A DNA stretch of 64,000 nucleotides from Hordeum vulgare subsp. vulgare (lineage: Eukaryota > Streptophyta > Magnoliopsida > Poales > Poaceae), in the NCBI RefSeq assembly GCF_904849725.1, contig NC_058519.1:183323703-183387702 (forward strand), given 5' to 3'. The position numbers and the translations under genes are program-made. Numbering within the stretch: the stretch's first letter is position 1; each line of letters opens with the position of its first letter. Below, in pieces: positions 47,528 to 59,559 of the stretch. Below the pieces are notes generated by a model. That model searched no databases and was not told the origin of the DNA. It saw only the letters and a list, made by a program, of their open reading frames with translations.

Positions 47528-49603
47528 ATGTCTGAAAACACCAAACTTTGTGACTTCTCGAGCACTAATAATAATGATTTTATTAGTACTCCGATTGCTC
47601 CCGCCACTAGTGCGGAATCGTATGAAATCAACGCAGCTTTGCTGAATCTTGTTATGAAAGAGCAATTCTCTGGCCTTCCTAGTGAAGATGTCGCATCCCA
47701 TCTCAATACATTCATTGAGCTATGCGATATGCAAAAGAAAAGAGATGTGGATAATGACGTGATTAAGTTTAAACTTTTTCCTTTCTCGTTGCGAGATCGC
47801 GCAAAAACTTGGTTTTCTTCTTTGCCTAAAAATAGTATCGATTCTTGGGATAGGTGCAAAGATGCTTACATATCCAAGTATTTTCCGCCGGCTAAGATCA
47901 TCTCCTTACGTAACGATATCATGAATTTCAAGCAACTTGATCATGAATTCATTGCACAATCTTGGGAGAGGATGAAGCTTATGATTAGAGATTGTCCTGC
48001 TCATGGCTTGAGTTTGTGGATGATTATACAAATCTTTTACGCTGGCTTGAATTTCGCTTCTCACAATATCTTGGACTTCGCCTCAGGTGGAACATTCATG
48101 GAAATCACGTTAGGAGACACTACAAAACTCCTAGACAATATAATGACCAACTACTCTCAGTGGCACAGTGAAAGGTCTCCTGCTAGCAAAAAGGTGCACG
48201 CTATAGAAGAGATTAACTCGCTTAGTACTAAGATGGACGAGTTGATGAATTTAGTTACTAGTAGAAACGCTGCCGTAGATCCTAATGACATGCCATTATC
48301 TTCTTTGATTGAGAGTAGCAACGCTAGTTTGGACGTGAATTTTGTTGGTAGGAACAATTTTGGCAACAACAATGCTTTTAGAGGAAACTATGTTCCTAGG
48401 CTTTTCCCTAGTAACTCCTCTAACAATTATGGCAATTCCTACGGCAACACTTATGGAAATCACAACAAATTACCCTCTGATCTAGAGACTAATATCAAAG
48501 AGTTCATCAACTCTCAAAAGATTTTCAATGCGCCCATAGAGGAAAAACTACTCAAATCAGACGATTTGGCTAAGAGCGTTGATAGGATGTCTTGTGATAT
48601 TGATGCTTTGAAAGTTAGATGTGCTCCTCCCAAGATCAACTTGGATGAAACTTTGAAATCTATGCGTATCTCCATGAATGAGAGCAAAGAAAGAACCGCC
48701 CAAATTCGCACTAGACATGAATGGTTTAAAAGGGTGCGTTCTAGTGATGCAAATCACGAAGATCTTAAAGTGCTTGGTGTGTCTCCTCTTGAATCTTTGT
48801 TTTCGCGTGTCAAACCTACTTATGGAGGGGCTGGATATGAATCCACTTTGGTTGAAAAACTCCCCAATGATTCGGAGTCCACCTATCTTGATGATAAAGG
48901 TGTGGAGAGTGGAGTAGAAGAAGTCGAAATTTTGGGTAGTAATGAAACTCCCACTTTGGATTTCAAGGAATTCAATTATGATAATTGCTCCTTGTTTGAA
49001 TGCACTTCTGTGATGCAATCCATTGCAAACTCTCCACATGCTTATAGCCAAAGCAAAGCCTTTACCGCACATATCGTAGATGCTATGATGAAATCTCTTG
49101 AAGAGAAGCTCGAACTAGAAGTCTCGATACCTAGAAAACTTCATGATGAGTGGGAACCTACTATCAAAATCAAGATCAAAAACTATGAGTGCAATGCTTT
49201 GTGTGATTTGGGTGCTAGTGTTTCCGCGATTCCAAAGTCTTTATGTGATATTCTTGGTTTTCATGAGATTGAAGAGTGTTCTCTTAATTTTCATCTTGCG
49301 GATTCTACTGTCAAGAAACTCATGGGAAGGATCGATGATGTTCTTATTGTTGCAAATAAGAACTATGTACCCGTGGATTTCATTGTATTTGACATAGATT
49401 GCAATCCTTCATGTCCCATTATTCTTGGTAGACCTTTCCTAAGGACTATTGGTGCTATCATCGATATGAAGGAAGGGGATATTAGATTTAAATTTCCCTT
49501 AAAGAAGGGCATGGAGCACTTTCCTAGAAAGAAAATAAGATTGCCTTATGAATCTATGATGAGGGCCACCTATGGTTTGAGCACCAAAGATGACTATACG
49601 TGA
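47528..49603 (+). CDS. E4 gag-protease polyprotein (691 aa)
   Basis: An uninterrupted frame starting MSENTKLCDF; it stays open upstream to 47366 through a pyrimidine-rich leader, but 47528 is the better start because the upstream part is leader-like. Residues about 40-215 are the Athila-type gag domain (LNTFIELCDMQ, RDRAKTWFSSLP, YFPPAKIISLRNDI). An Asn/Gly-rich stretch (about 275-320: NNFGNNNAF, SYGNTYGNHNK) and a charged linker follow. Residues about 540-680 are the aspartic protease: CDLGASVSAIPKSL with Asp near 560, and PIILGRPFLRTIGAIIDM. No zinc knuckle. Gag would build the particle and protease cut it; pol is absent and the stop is followed 15 bases later by the conserved 46-nt hairpin. 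The intact frame in a non-autonomous element is unusual in this window. Confidence 0.9.
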   Translation: MSENTKLCDFSSTNNNDFISTPIAPATSAESYEINAALLNLVMKEQFSGLPSEDVASHLNTFIELCDMQKKRDVDNDVIKFKLFPFSLRDRAKTWFSSLPKNSIDSWDRCKDAYISKYFPPAKIISLRNDIMNFKQLDHEFIAQSWERMKLMIRDCPAHGLSLWMIIQIFYAGLNFASHNILDFASGGTFMEITLGDTTKLLDNIMTNYSQWHSERSPASKKVHAIEEINSLSTKMDELMNLVTSRNAAVDPNDMPLSSLIESSNASLDVNFVGRNNFGNNNAFRGNYVPRLFPSNSSNNYGNSYGNTYGNHNKLPSDLETNIKEFINSQKIFNAPIEEKLLKSDDLAKSVDRMSCDIDALKVRCAPPKINLDETLKSMRISMNESKERTAQIRTRHEWFKRVRSSDANHEDLKVLGVSPLESLFSRVKPTYGGAGYESTLVEKLPNDSESTYLDDKGVESGVEEVEILGSNETPTLDFKEFNYDNCSLFECTSVMQSIANSPHAYSQSKAFTAHIVDAMMKSLEEKLELEVSIPRKLHDEWEPTIKIKIKNYECNALCDLGASVSAIPKSLCDILGFHEIEECSLNFHLADSTVKKLMGRIDDVLIVANKNYVPVDFIVFDIDCNPSCPIILGRPFLRTIGAIIDMKEGDIRFKFPLKKGMEHFPRKKIRLPYESMMRATYGLSTKDDYT

Positions 49604-49618
49604 TTCCATCACTTTCGC

Positions 49619-49664
49619 CTAGCTAAGGGCGTTAAACAAAAGCGCTTGTTGGGAGGCAACCCAA
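49619..49664 (+). promoter_or_regulatory. Conserved 46-nt hairpin element after E4 gag-protease
   Basis: Differs from E2 12315-12360 at one base. Ends in TTGGG, loop AGGCAA, CCCAA. Lies 15 bases after the stop. Confidence 0.6.
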
Positions 49665-50252
49665 CGAATCTATCTTTTTTATTTCTGTTTTGTGTTTTCC
49701 ACACTTTCATAATTCTATTATGATTGTGTTTTCTGTGTTTCTTTTTGCGTTTGTGGCAAGCAAAACCGTTATGATTAGTCTTGGGGATGATCGTTTGCTC
49801 ATGCTGGGAAAGACAGAAACTTTCTGCTCACGAAAAGAATTTTCATTTTTTTTCTGTAAAAGCTTTTGAGTTGTTCTTTTTTCTTCTGATTTATACGTAT
49901 ATTCTTCAGACTGTTGTAATTTTTTAGAATTTTTGAAGTATCAGAGGTATACGAAACATACAGATTGCTACAGACTGGTCTGCTGTTAACAGATTCTGTT
50001 TTTGTTGTGTTGGTTGCTTATTTTGATGAAACTATGGATAGTATCGGGGGGTATTAGCCATGGAAGATTGAAAGTACAGTAACCCAACGTCAGCACAAGT
50101 AGAATTTAAGTTTGCTACAGTTCCTAAGGAAGTGGTGGTTTGCTTTCTTGTACTAATGTTATCACGAGTTTCTGTTTAAGTTTCGTGTTGTGAAGTTTTC
50201 AAGTTTTGGGTGAAGTTCTTATGGAAAAAAAGATAAAGAATGGCAAGAGCTC
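49665..50252 (+). other. E4 non-coding tract, no gene seen
   Basis: AT-rich sequence co-linear with E2 12361-12956. No supported frame. Confidence 0.6.
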
Positions 50253-50337
50253 AAGCTTGGGGATGCCCAAGGCACCCCAAGAGATTCAAGGATGCCGTAA
50301 AAGCCTAAGATTGGGGATGCCCCGGGAAGGCATCCCC
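50253..50337 (+). repeat. E4 PPT-like motif pair with perfect hairpin
   Basis: AAGCTTGGGGATGC at 50253 and AAGATTGGGGATGC at 50307. The hairpin GGGGATGCC (50313-50321), loop CCGGGAA, GGCATCCCC (50329-50337) is the same as in E2. Confidence 0.75.
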
Positions 50338-52252
50338 TCTCTCGTCTTCAATCCATCGGTAACGTTACTTGGGGCTATATTTTTATTCACCACATGATAT
50401 GTATTTTTGCTTGGAGCGTCTTGTATCGTAGGAGTCTTTTATTTTTGTTGTGTCACAATCATCCTTGCTGCACACCTAGAGAGAGATACATGCACACACC
50501 GTGATTTTGTCGAGCTTCACTTATATCTTTTGGTAGACAATTCAGCTCACATGTGCTTCACTTATATCTTTTGAGCTAGATACTTTTGCTCTATGTGCTT
50601 CACTTATATATTTTAGAGCACAGCGGTGCGTGGCTTGGTAGTTGATCTATGCTTTGAAAGTAGTCTCAAAAGGGGTAGTTATCCAAAGGGATACGAAAAC
50701 TTCCACCTTCATGTGCATTGAATAGTTAGAGAAGTTTGATTCATCTCAATTAGTTTTGAGTTGTGGTTATGGTAATATTGAAATCATGCTAGTAAGGTGT
50801 TGTGGATCTAGAAATACTTGTGTTGAAGTTAGTGATTCCCGTAGCATGCACGTGTGGTGAACCACTATGTGATGAAATCTGAGCATGTTTAGTCTATTGA
50901 TTGTTATCCTTTGTGTGGCAGTCGGGATCGCGCGATGTTTCATACCTACCAACCCTTCCCCTAGGAGTATGTGTTGAATGCTTTGTTTCGATTACTAATA
51001 AAAATTTTGCAACAAGTATATGAGTTCTTCATGACTAATGTTGAGTCCATGGTTTATATGCACTTTCACCTTCCACCATCACTATCTTCTTAGTGTCGTG
51101 CAACTTTCGTCGGTGCACAAAACACACCATTAGCCTCCCTCAAAACAGCCACCATACCTACCTACTATGGATTTTTCAAAGTCATTCCGAGATATATTGC
51201 CATGCAACTACCACCATGACATGAGCCACCACGTCTACATTTCCATTGCATGATCGCAAGATAGCTAGCATGATGTTTCCATTGATGTCTATGCCATGCT
51301 AGATCATTGCCACGGTACACTACCGAAGGCATTCCATATAGAGTCATAATTGCTCTAAGTTTTGAGTTGAAAGTGTGATGATCATCATTATTGGAGCATT
51401 GTCCTGTGTTAGGAAATAAAAGAGGCCAAAGAAGCCCATCAAAAAAGAGGCCAAAGATCCCACCCAAAAAAATGAGAGAAAAAGAGAGAAGGGACAATGC
51501 TACCACTTTTTCCACACTTGTGCATTTTGAGCACCATGATCTTCATGATTGAGAGTCTCTCGTTTTGTCACCACCATATAGCTAGTGGTAAATTCTCATT
51601 ATATAACTTGGCTTGTATATTCCAATGATAGGCTTCCTCAAAATTGCCTTAGGTCTTCGTGAGCAAGCAAGTTGGATGCACACCCACTAGTTTTCTTTAA
51701 GAGCTTTCACATACTTGTAGCTCTAGTGCATCATTTGTATGGCAATCCCTACTCGTTCACATTGATATCTATTGATGAGCATATCCACAGCTCATTGATA
51801 TGCCTAGTTAATGTGACTATCTTCTCCTTTTTGTCTTGCAACCCCCACCACATTCCAGACCATCTATAGTGTTATAACCATGGCTCACGCTCATGTATTG
51901 CGTGAGAGTTGATAATGTTTGAGAAAGTAAAGGTGTGAAACAATTACTTGTCCAATACCGGGGTTGTGGATGATTTAAATTCGTTGTGCAATGTTGATAG
52001 AGCATAGCCAGACTATATGCTTTTGTAGGGATAACTTTCTTTTGGCCTTGTTATTTTGAAAGTTCACGATTACTTTGCTAGTTTGCTTGAATTATTAGTG
52101 TTTCCACGTCAATAGCAAACTATTGTTTCGAATCTAATGGATCTGAACATTCACTCACATAAAAGGAATTACAAAGGACACCTATGCTAGGTAGCATGAA
52201 AGCATCAAAAATTCATTCTTATCACTTCCCTACTCGAGGACGAGCAGGAGTT
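50338..52252 (+). other. E4 3' non-coding region with short tandem repeats
   Basis: Repeat units GCTTCACTTATATCTTTTG at about 50514-50615 (period about 41). The remainder is co-linear with E2 13401-15068 and has no supported gene. Confidence 0.6.
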
Positions 52253-52267
52253 AAGCTAGGGGATGCT
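52253..52267 (+). other. E4 polypurine tract
   Basis: AAGCTAGGGGATGCT directly before the 3' LTR. Confidence 0.75.
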
Positions 52268-53939
52268 TGATACGTCTCAAACGTATCCATAATTTTTGAT
52301 GGTTTCACGTTGTTATCTTGCCTTCTTTGTATGTTTTATGTATCTTTTTATATATTTTTTTGGGGACTAACTTATTGATTCAGTGCCAAGTGCGAGTTCC
52401 TGTTTTTCCGTGTTTTTGACTCTTTTCAGATCTGATTTTGGAACGGAGTCCAAACGGAATAAAATCCCCGAAATGATTTTTCCCGAACGAAAGAAGACCA
52501 GGGAGCCTTTGGGCCAAGCCAGGTGGGCCCCAGGGAGCCCACAAGCTTGCACCACGCCACCTGGGGGAGGCGGCGGTGGGCAAGCTTGTGGCTTCCCTGG
52601 CCGCCCCCTGACCTAGGTCTTGCGCCTATATATTCCCAAATATTCCGCAAAAAATCAGGGGAGCCTCGAAAATACTTTTCCGCCGCCGCAAGCTTCCATT
52701 TCCACGAGATCTCATCTGGAGACCCTTCCCGGCGCCCTGCCGGAGGGGACTTTGGAGGTGGAGGGCTTCTTCATCATCATCATCGCCCCTCCAATGACTC
52801 GTGAGTAGTTCACTTCAGACCTACGGGTCCGAAGTTAGTAGCTAGATGGCTTCTTCTCTCTCTTGGATGTTCAATACAAAGTTCTCCATGATCTTCATGG
52901 AGATCTATCCGATGTAATCTTCTTTGGCGGTGTGTTTGTCAAGATCCAATGAATTGTGGACTTGTGATCAGATTATCTATGATATATATTTGAGTCTTTG
53001 ATGATTTCTTATATGCATGATTTGATATCCTTGTAAGTCTCTCCGAGTCTTGGGTTTTGTTTGGCCAACTAGATCTATGATTCTTGCAATGGGAGAAGTG
53101 CTTGGTTTTGTGTTCTGCCATGTGGTGACCTTTCCCAGTGACAGTAGGGGCAGCAAGGCACACATCAAGCAGTTGCCATCAAGGGTAAAAATATGGGGTT
53201 TTTATCATTGGTTTGAGATTATCCCTCTACATCATGTCATCTTGCTTAAGGCGTTACTCTGTTCTTATGGACTTAATACACTAGATGCATGCTGGATAGC
53301 GATCGACGTGTGGAGTAATAGTAGTAGATGCAGACAGTATCGGTCTACTTGTTTCGGACGTGATGCCTATAGAAATAATCATTGCATAGATATCGTCGCG
53401 ACTCTGCACAGTTCTATCAATTGCTCGACAGTAATTTGTTCACCCACCGTCTACTTGCTTTCATGAGAGAAGCCACTAGTAAACAATACGGCCCCCGGGT
53501 CTATTCACATCCATCGTTTACAACTCCGCTTTTACTTTGCTTTGTTACTTTGTTACTTTCAGTTCTCACTTGGCAAACAATCTATAAGGGATTGGCAACC
53601 CCTTCATAGCGTTGGGTGGAAGCTTTTGTGTTTGTGCAGGATCTTGAGATACTCTTCCGCCGGATTGATACCTTGGTTCTCAAACTGAGGGAAATACTTA
53701 CCACCGCTATGCTACATCACCCTTTCCGCTTCGAGGGAACACCAACGCAAGGCTCCAAGGCCACGGGGGAAATCCTTTGCATACTTGCCTAGGAAGTCCC
53801 TTAAGGCGTAGCCGCAGCAGAAAGATCAAGCCAAGCATTCTCCCGTCGACGTGCCTATTTCTGGCGCCATTGCCAGGGATACCAAGCAAACGTCAGAAGT
53901 ATTTCTGGCGCCGTTGGAAGGTTTTTTGGTGCAGTAGCA
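52268..53939 (+). repeat. E4 3' LTR
   Basis: 1672 bp, TGATACGTCTC to GTAGCA. TATA-like CCTATATATT at about 52625. Extra primer-site-like copies at 53862-53879 and 53906-53921. Confidence 0.92.
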
Positions 53940-54949
53940 GTGGACTCGTGTACGACTTATCAAAGTTGTTAAAACTATTTAAAATTGTTGTCTAGTCTAG
54001 CCAAGAGTCAAAGTTGGCTTGCTGCATGAAACACCACAACCCCCTTTATTGATACCTCTGCATGAGTAGATATATCTGTTCTAAAGTCTTGCTGAGTACT
54101 CTTGTACTCATGTTTGCTTAATCAATGTTGTAGAGGATACCCATCAGCCAACAAATGGGTTCTATCTAGACATCGATGATGACGAGTAGCTGGTGTCCCA
54201 GCTACGACCTGGCCCCTTTCAGAAGGGATCTGTAGATAGTCAGGTTTCATGCCTTTTCCTTTCAAATGTCTGTACTCAGACAACTTTAATGCTTCCGCTT
54301 GGTTTGTATGACTTGAGTGTCGGGTCGTGTGACCCCTACCTGTATGAACATATTATGAAAGACTCTTCCGAGTCTTCTAAATAAATGTTGTGATGTTGTA
54401 TGGTTATGTTGTGATGCCATTGTTGTATCTATGCATATCGAGTATGTCATGCTTACGTGTGATGCACTATGATATGCATGGGATTCGACACCTAGTCGTA
54501 TGCCCTTAGTATCTCTCTATACAGAGAAATTCCCATGTATGTTTCCATCGAGCCTTGGTAGTTCGCTACTGCTCCGGACACATTGGTTGACCGACATGTA
54601 TCCTTCTTAGTTGTTGTGTCTGTACCTATGGGGAAATGTCACGTGGTGTAATGGAGTCCTTGTGGCTTGCTACGACTCGTCTACACTCGCTGATGACCGA
54701 CACCTGCTTTGTTGGGTTATGTATGCATGTCTCTATACAGTTGAGCCACTTGATTTTATGACTAGTCATGTCGACCCGGGTTCTTTGACATTGAAATGCT
54801 AGCGACACAATTTCATACGTGAGTCAAAATGCGCATACTGTCTCGGCTAAGGTAAGGTGGCAGCCGTGGGGTTAACCGTGCGTGAGACCGCAAAGGGATG
54901 CGATGTGTTACAGGATGGATTCCTATGGCTTAGGATCAGGATCCCGACA
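53940..54949 (+). repeat. G1 3' LTR, piece 3 (terminus)
   Basis: Co-linear with 3372-4395, ending CCCGACA, then the duplication ttctt (54950-54954). Open frames that run from here into C1 are chance. Confidence 0.92.
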
Positions 54950-54954
54950 TTCTT

Positions 54955-57583
54955 ATGGTTTAGTCATTGTTGATGATTTTTCCATATTTACGTGGTTGTT
55001 CTTTCTCAATGATAAGTCGCAGGTACAAATTATCTTCGAGAACTTTGCTCGGAAAGCTCAAAACCAGTTTGAAGTGAAGATCAAGAAGGTTCAGAGTGAC
55101 AACGGAATGGAGTTCAAGAACACTAATGTGGATACTTTTCTTGATGATGAAGGTATCTTACATGAGTTCTCCGTGACGTACACACCTCAACAAAAATGGA
55201 GTTGTTGAGAGGAAGAACCAGACACTCATAGAGATGGCGAGAACGATGCTTGACGAATACATGACTCCAAGACACTTTTGGGCAGAAGCCGTGGAAACAG
55301 CTTGCCATGCCATAAAATGACTCTACGTGCACAAACTTCTCGGTAAAATAGCATACAAGCTACTCATTGGTAACAAACCCCAAGTTGGATACTTTCGAGT
55401 ATTCGGCTCTAAGTGCTATATTCTTGATAAGCATCGTCGGTCTAAATTTGCACCTAAATCTTATGAATGTTTCCTTCTTGGTTATGGATCAAACTCTCAC
55501 GCTTACCGTGTCTACAACAAATTCACTCGAGAAGTTGAAGAGAAGGTAGATGTGAAGTTTGATGAGACTACGGTTCGCAAGTCAAAAAATTGCCAATTGA
55601 TGTAGGAGATAAGGAACCTTCGGAGGCTATCAAAGACTTGTCTATTGGCAAGATTCGTCCTGTGGAGGTGAAGGAAAACACTTCAACAACTCAAGTGGAA
55701 GCTCCCACTTCACGTCAAGGCGAACTGCAAAATGACATGGAAGCATCCACAAGCGGTACACAACGTGATGCAGAAGAGGAAGAAGTACATCGTGATGATC
55801 CACCTCAACCTTCCTCACCACCACCCCAAGGAGATGATGATGTCAACGACAACACTCAAGGTGATGAAGATGATGAAGAAGAAGCTCCTCCATCCAACAA
55901 GAAGAAGATGTCAATAATTAGAGCAAGAGTGGACAGAGATCATCCGTTGAAACAAATCTGCGGTGACATAAAAAATGGGAGAATCACTCGCTCTAAATCT
56001 CGATTAGCTAACTTTTTTGAGCATTATTCTTTCATCTCTAGTATTGAACCCTTGAAGGTAGAAGAAGCTCTTCAAGATTCGGATTGGGTAAACGCTATGC
56101 ACGAAGATCTACACAACTTCGAGAGAACCAAGTATGGACATTTTTTGAAAAACCTAAAGGCGAGCAGAGTATCATTGGTACAAGATGGGTGTTTCGGAAC
56201 AAGCAAGATGAAGATGGACAAGTTGTACGCAACAAAGCAAGTCTCGTAGCCCAAGGATACACGCAAGTCGAAGGTATGGACTATGGTGAGACTTATGCTC
56301 ATGTTGCTAGACTTGAAGCCATTCGTATTCTTCTAGCTTATGCCAATCACCATGATATAACTCTTTACCAAATGGATATCAAAAGTGCCTTTCTCAATGG
56401 AGAAATTGAAGAGGAAGTTTATGTTAAACAACCTCCTAGTTTTGTGAACCCTAAGAAACCTGATCATGTTTACAAACTTCATAAAGCTGTATATGGTCTT
56501 AAACAAGCACCTAGAGCTTGGTACAAATGCCTAACGAAGATTCTCATTGAAAAGGGTTTTGAGAAGTGTAAAATTGATGCAACCTTATTCACTAAAAGAG
56601 TTAATGGAGAACTATTTGTTTGCCAAATATATGTGGATGGTATTATCTTTGGTTCCACTAACCCACATTTTAGTGAAAAGTTTGGAAAGCTGATGTCAAA
56701 GAAGTATGAGATGTCTATGATGAGTGAACTAAAGTTCTTCCTTGTATTGCAAATCAAACAATCGAGAGGAGGTACATTTATCTCTCAAACCAAGTACAGC
56801 AAGGACTTAATCAGAAAGTTCAACATGCAAGAATGCAAATGTATGAGAACCCCCATGCCTACTAGTGGACATCTTGACCTCACAAAGGAGGAGAAAGCCG
56901 TTGATCAAAAGGTTTATCGATCAATGGTTGGTTCATTGTTGTATATATGTGCCTCCCGTCCTGACATCATGACGAGTGTTTGCATGTGTGCCCGTTATCA
57001 AGCAGCACCTAAAGAGTGTCATCTATTGGCTGTGAAAAGGATAGTGAGATACCTTATACATACACCAAACTTTGGCATATGGTATTCCAAGGGATCCTCT
57101 TTTAATATTGTTGGCTATTCCGACTCGGACTATGCTGGAGACAAGGTTGATAGAAAATCCACCTCGGGTACATGTCAATTTCTTGGGAGATCTCTTGTCT
57201 CTTGGACATCTAAGAAACAAAACTCGGTATCCTTATCCACTTCCAAAGCCGAATACATTGCCGCTGGATCATGTTGCACCCAATTACTATGGATGACTCA
57301 AACGCTTAAGGATTATGGCATTCATGTTAGAAAAGTTCCATTGTTGTGTGCCAATGAAAGTGCTATTAAGGTTGCCTATAATCATGTGCAACATTCTAGA
57401 ACAAAACACATCCAAGTACGACATCATTTCATTCGTGATCATATTGCTAAAGGAGATATCGATCTCAAGCATGTTCGTACCAACAAACAACTAGCTGATA
57501 TCTTTACCAAACCACTTGATGAGAAAGTGTTCTGTCATTTGAGGAGTGAGTTGAACATCATTGATGCTGCAAACTTGAGCTAG
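54955..57583 (+). pseudogene. C1 integrase, RT and RNase H (broken, catalytic residues lost)
   Basis: Integrase from LVIVDDFS, with Asp in VQSDNGMEFKN and Glu in VERKNQTL. RT from [11 protein letters not shown]; the active-site motif is YVDG instead of YVDD (about 56632). RNase H: YSDSDYAGD is kept, but STSKAEY and LCANESA have lost an acidic residue each compared with the S copy (STAEAEY, YCDNESA). The C-terminus HSRTKHIQVRHHFIRD and FTKPLDEKVF is complete to LRSELNIIDAANLS. Lesions: one extra A near 55193, TGA 55318-55320, and frame changes near 55590 and 56130. Polymerase and RNase H would both be dead even with the frame open. Confidence 0.9.
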
Positions 57584-59559
57584 ACTCACTCCGAAGCATG
57601 CAAGGGCATGATCTTGACTGACTATTCCTTGATGCCATTGATTTGATTTGATTATATCTTGGAAACTATGCTCCTTTGTATTGCATCTAACCTTTTGTAG
57701 GTACTTGGAAGAAATACACACCACAAGATTGCCATCAACTCCAATCAAAAGCAATTTTGACATGGCCAAGTATCAACAACCCCTCTTCGAGGATGAAGGA
57801 AGAAGACAACAAAATCATATCCTTGACTATCATTTGATGAAGTTATTCACTCTTGTCATTTGGATATAGTATGGTCTTCCTTGCATGACTAACCATTGTA
57901 GGTGAAAAGTGAACCAAAATGACATGGATTGCTCCCGACTCAAGATGATCTTCATGAACTTTGAGCATCCACAACAAGTTCACCTACATGCCACGTCATC
58001 AACATCATTCGAACGTATGTACTCATATCCTTGATAAAGCTCTACACCAATTCATGGAGTGAAGGAACTCAAGTGATATGAAGACATTGAAAAGCTTAAT
58101 TGAAAAATGGTAACCCCATTTCATGCTTAATGATGAGTATGACTATGATCAAGCATCCTTGCTTGACTCCTCAAGTCAAATACTCTAATATAGGTGACCT
58201 TGTCACTGCCCCACATATAGATGGAGATCATTGTATGGTTCACATTTGACCTTCCACACTCTTAGAACCATTCAACTCTCATCTACATGTATGTATATAT
58301 CTTATATTTCTAAAAACTAAATAATACAAAAACACACAATTTTTTTGCTACCTTTGTTTTTCTTCTACTTTTGTTTCTATCTATCAATTAATACCTTCTT
58401 TTACAATTGGAATCTTGAAAGAAATATTCTGACCAACCTATTCTTCTGTTAAAGAGTTGACTATCATTGCAACTTGATTTCACCGAGTTGGCAAACTCGG
58501 TCCAACCGATTTCACCCAAGAGGCATGAATATCATACTCGGTTCTACTGAACAATTTTTCCTTGGTGACACCGATTATTTTTCTAACAAACTTTATTGCT
58601 CTCAAAATTTCTTCTGAACGTATGTTTTAGGGGGAGAAACACCTCAGTGATCCCATGCAATATAAGAGGGAGAATCATCTAGGATCCCTAACATAGGGGG
58701 GAAGACAAATTCAAGGAGCCCTAGAAAAAGTGAGAAGTATCCATGATCCCTTTCTCTCAATGAGCCCTTACCCTCTGACCTTCTTTTTGGTAATTTATGC
58801 CAAAGGGGAAGAAATATCAAAGTATCAAAGCTTCCATTCATTGAACCTATTTATAGGGGAGACATATCACCAATAAGCTTCTATAAAAGAGGGAGAAACA
58901 ACACTAAGGGGATATTTGTTCCTAAAGGGAGATGTATCAAACCTTATATATTAAGGGAGAGAGAGATAAATATGGCTTCATTGGTTTGAACTTATTTTCC
59001 TGCCTACTCCCAATATCTACATGCTAATTCAGCGGGAGAGGAACACTTACATATTCATCTTTAGGGGAGAAAAGTTCTTGTTCTTTGGAGACATATCCTT
59101 TTATCAAAACCTATCTTCAACATGTCTTCAATTTCTTGGTATTTTTAGGCTCTTTGCATCTTTACAATAGGGTACTCTTGTGTTATCTAACATTTGTTTT
59201 CCCAAATGTACTCCTATGTCAAGACGCTCAAGATCCTCAAGGTAAGTATATGCATCATATCCTTGTTCATGATGACCTCTTGTTTCTTGCACATACTATT
59301 TGCAAGAGGGAGTCTTGAACATGGAACTTCTTCATTTACATATGTTTGACGCATATATCCAGGATGTCTATGACTTGTCTTGTCCTTCTACCTTGTGTGT
59401 GCCCATACATTCCAAAGCAACTATCCTTTAAAAGAAATTGCACACATTTAGGGGGAGCTTGTACTAGTCATATGTCTTTTAAAGTTGTCATATCCTTATG
59501 ACTATCTTTATTTGAAGCTTTGATTGTGTGTTGTCATCAATTACCAAAAAGGGGGAGAT
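57584..59559 (+). repeat. C1 multi-PPT tract before the 3' LTR
   Basis: No gene seen. About 14 purine runs of the form (A/T)AGGGGGAGAA recur from 58629 to 59559, for example near 58629, 58664, 58697, 58805, 58854, 58889, 58953, 59064, 59449 and the final AAAAAGGGGGAGATT at the LTR edge. Such arrays are a described trait of Sireviruses. 57584-58620 is plain AT-rich DNA with short CACCGAGTT/AACTCGGT repeats near 58480-58570. Confidence 0.8.

Larger units (their letters stand above)
45621..53939 (+). mobile_element. E4: Athila-like (WHAM/Sabrina-like) gypsy element with gag-protease only
   Basis: 8319 bp flanked by gtgga (45616-45620 and 53940-53944). LTRs are 45621-47294 and 52268-53939, starting TGATACGTCTCAAACG and ending GTAGCA. 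The primer site is a tRNA-Asp type. The interior holds one open gag-protease frame, then about 2.6 kb of non-coding tract shared with E2, then the PPT. No RT or integrase is present, so it is non-autonomous for cDNA synthesis and integration. Confidence 0.93.
447..54949 (+). mobile_element. G1: Tekay/Del-type gypsy chromovirus, host of nested insertions
   Basis: The element starts TGTCACATC at 447 and ends CCCGACA at 54949. It is flanked by the 5-bp duplication ttctt (442-446 and 54950-54954). The 5' LTR is 447-4395. The 3' LTR starts at 17240 and is split into three pieces by the S array and E4. Taking out the insertions leaves an element of about 13.5 kb with roughly 6.0 kb of internal DNA. 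Order inside: tRNA-Met primer site, extra ORF, gag, protease, RT, RNase H, integrase, chromodomain-like C-terminus, PPT. The pol order and C-terminus point to the Tekay/Del chromovirus lineage. Every coding part is broken. Confidence 0.93.

Noticed and set aside
54882..54949. Upstream extension of the C1 integrase frame
   Set aside because: The bases are the end of the G1 3' LTR.
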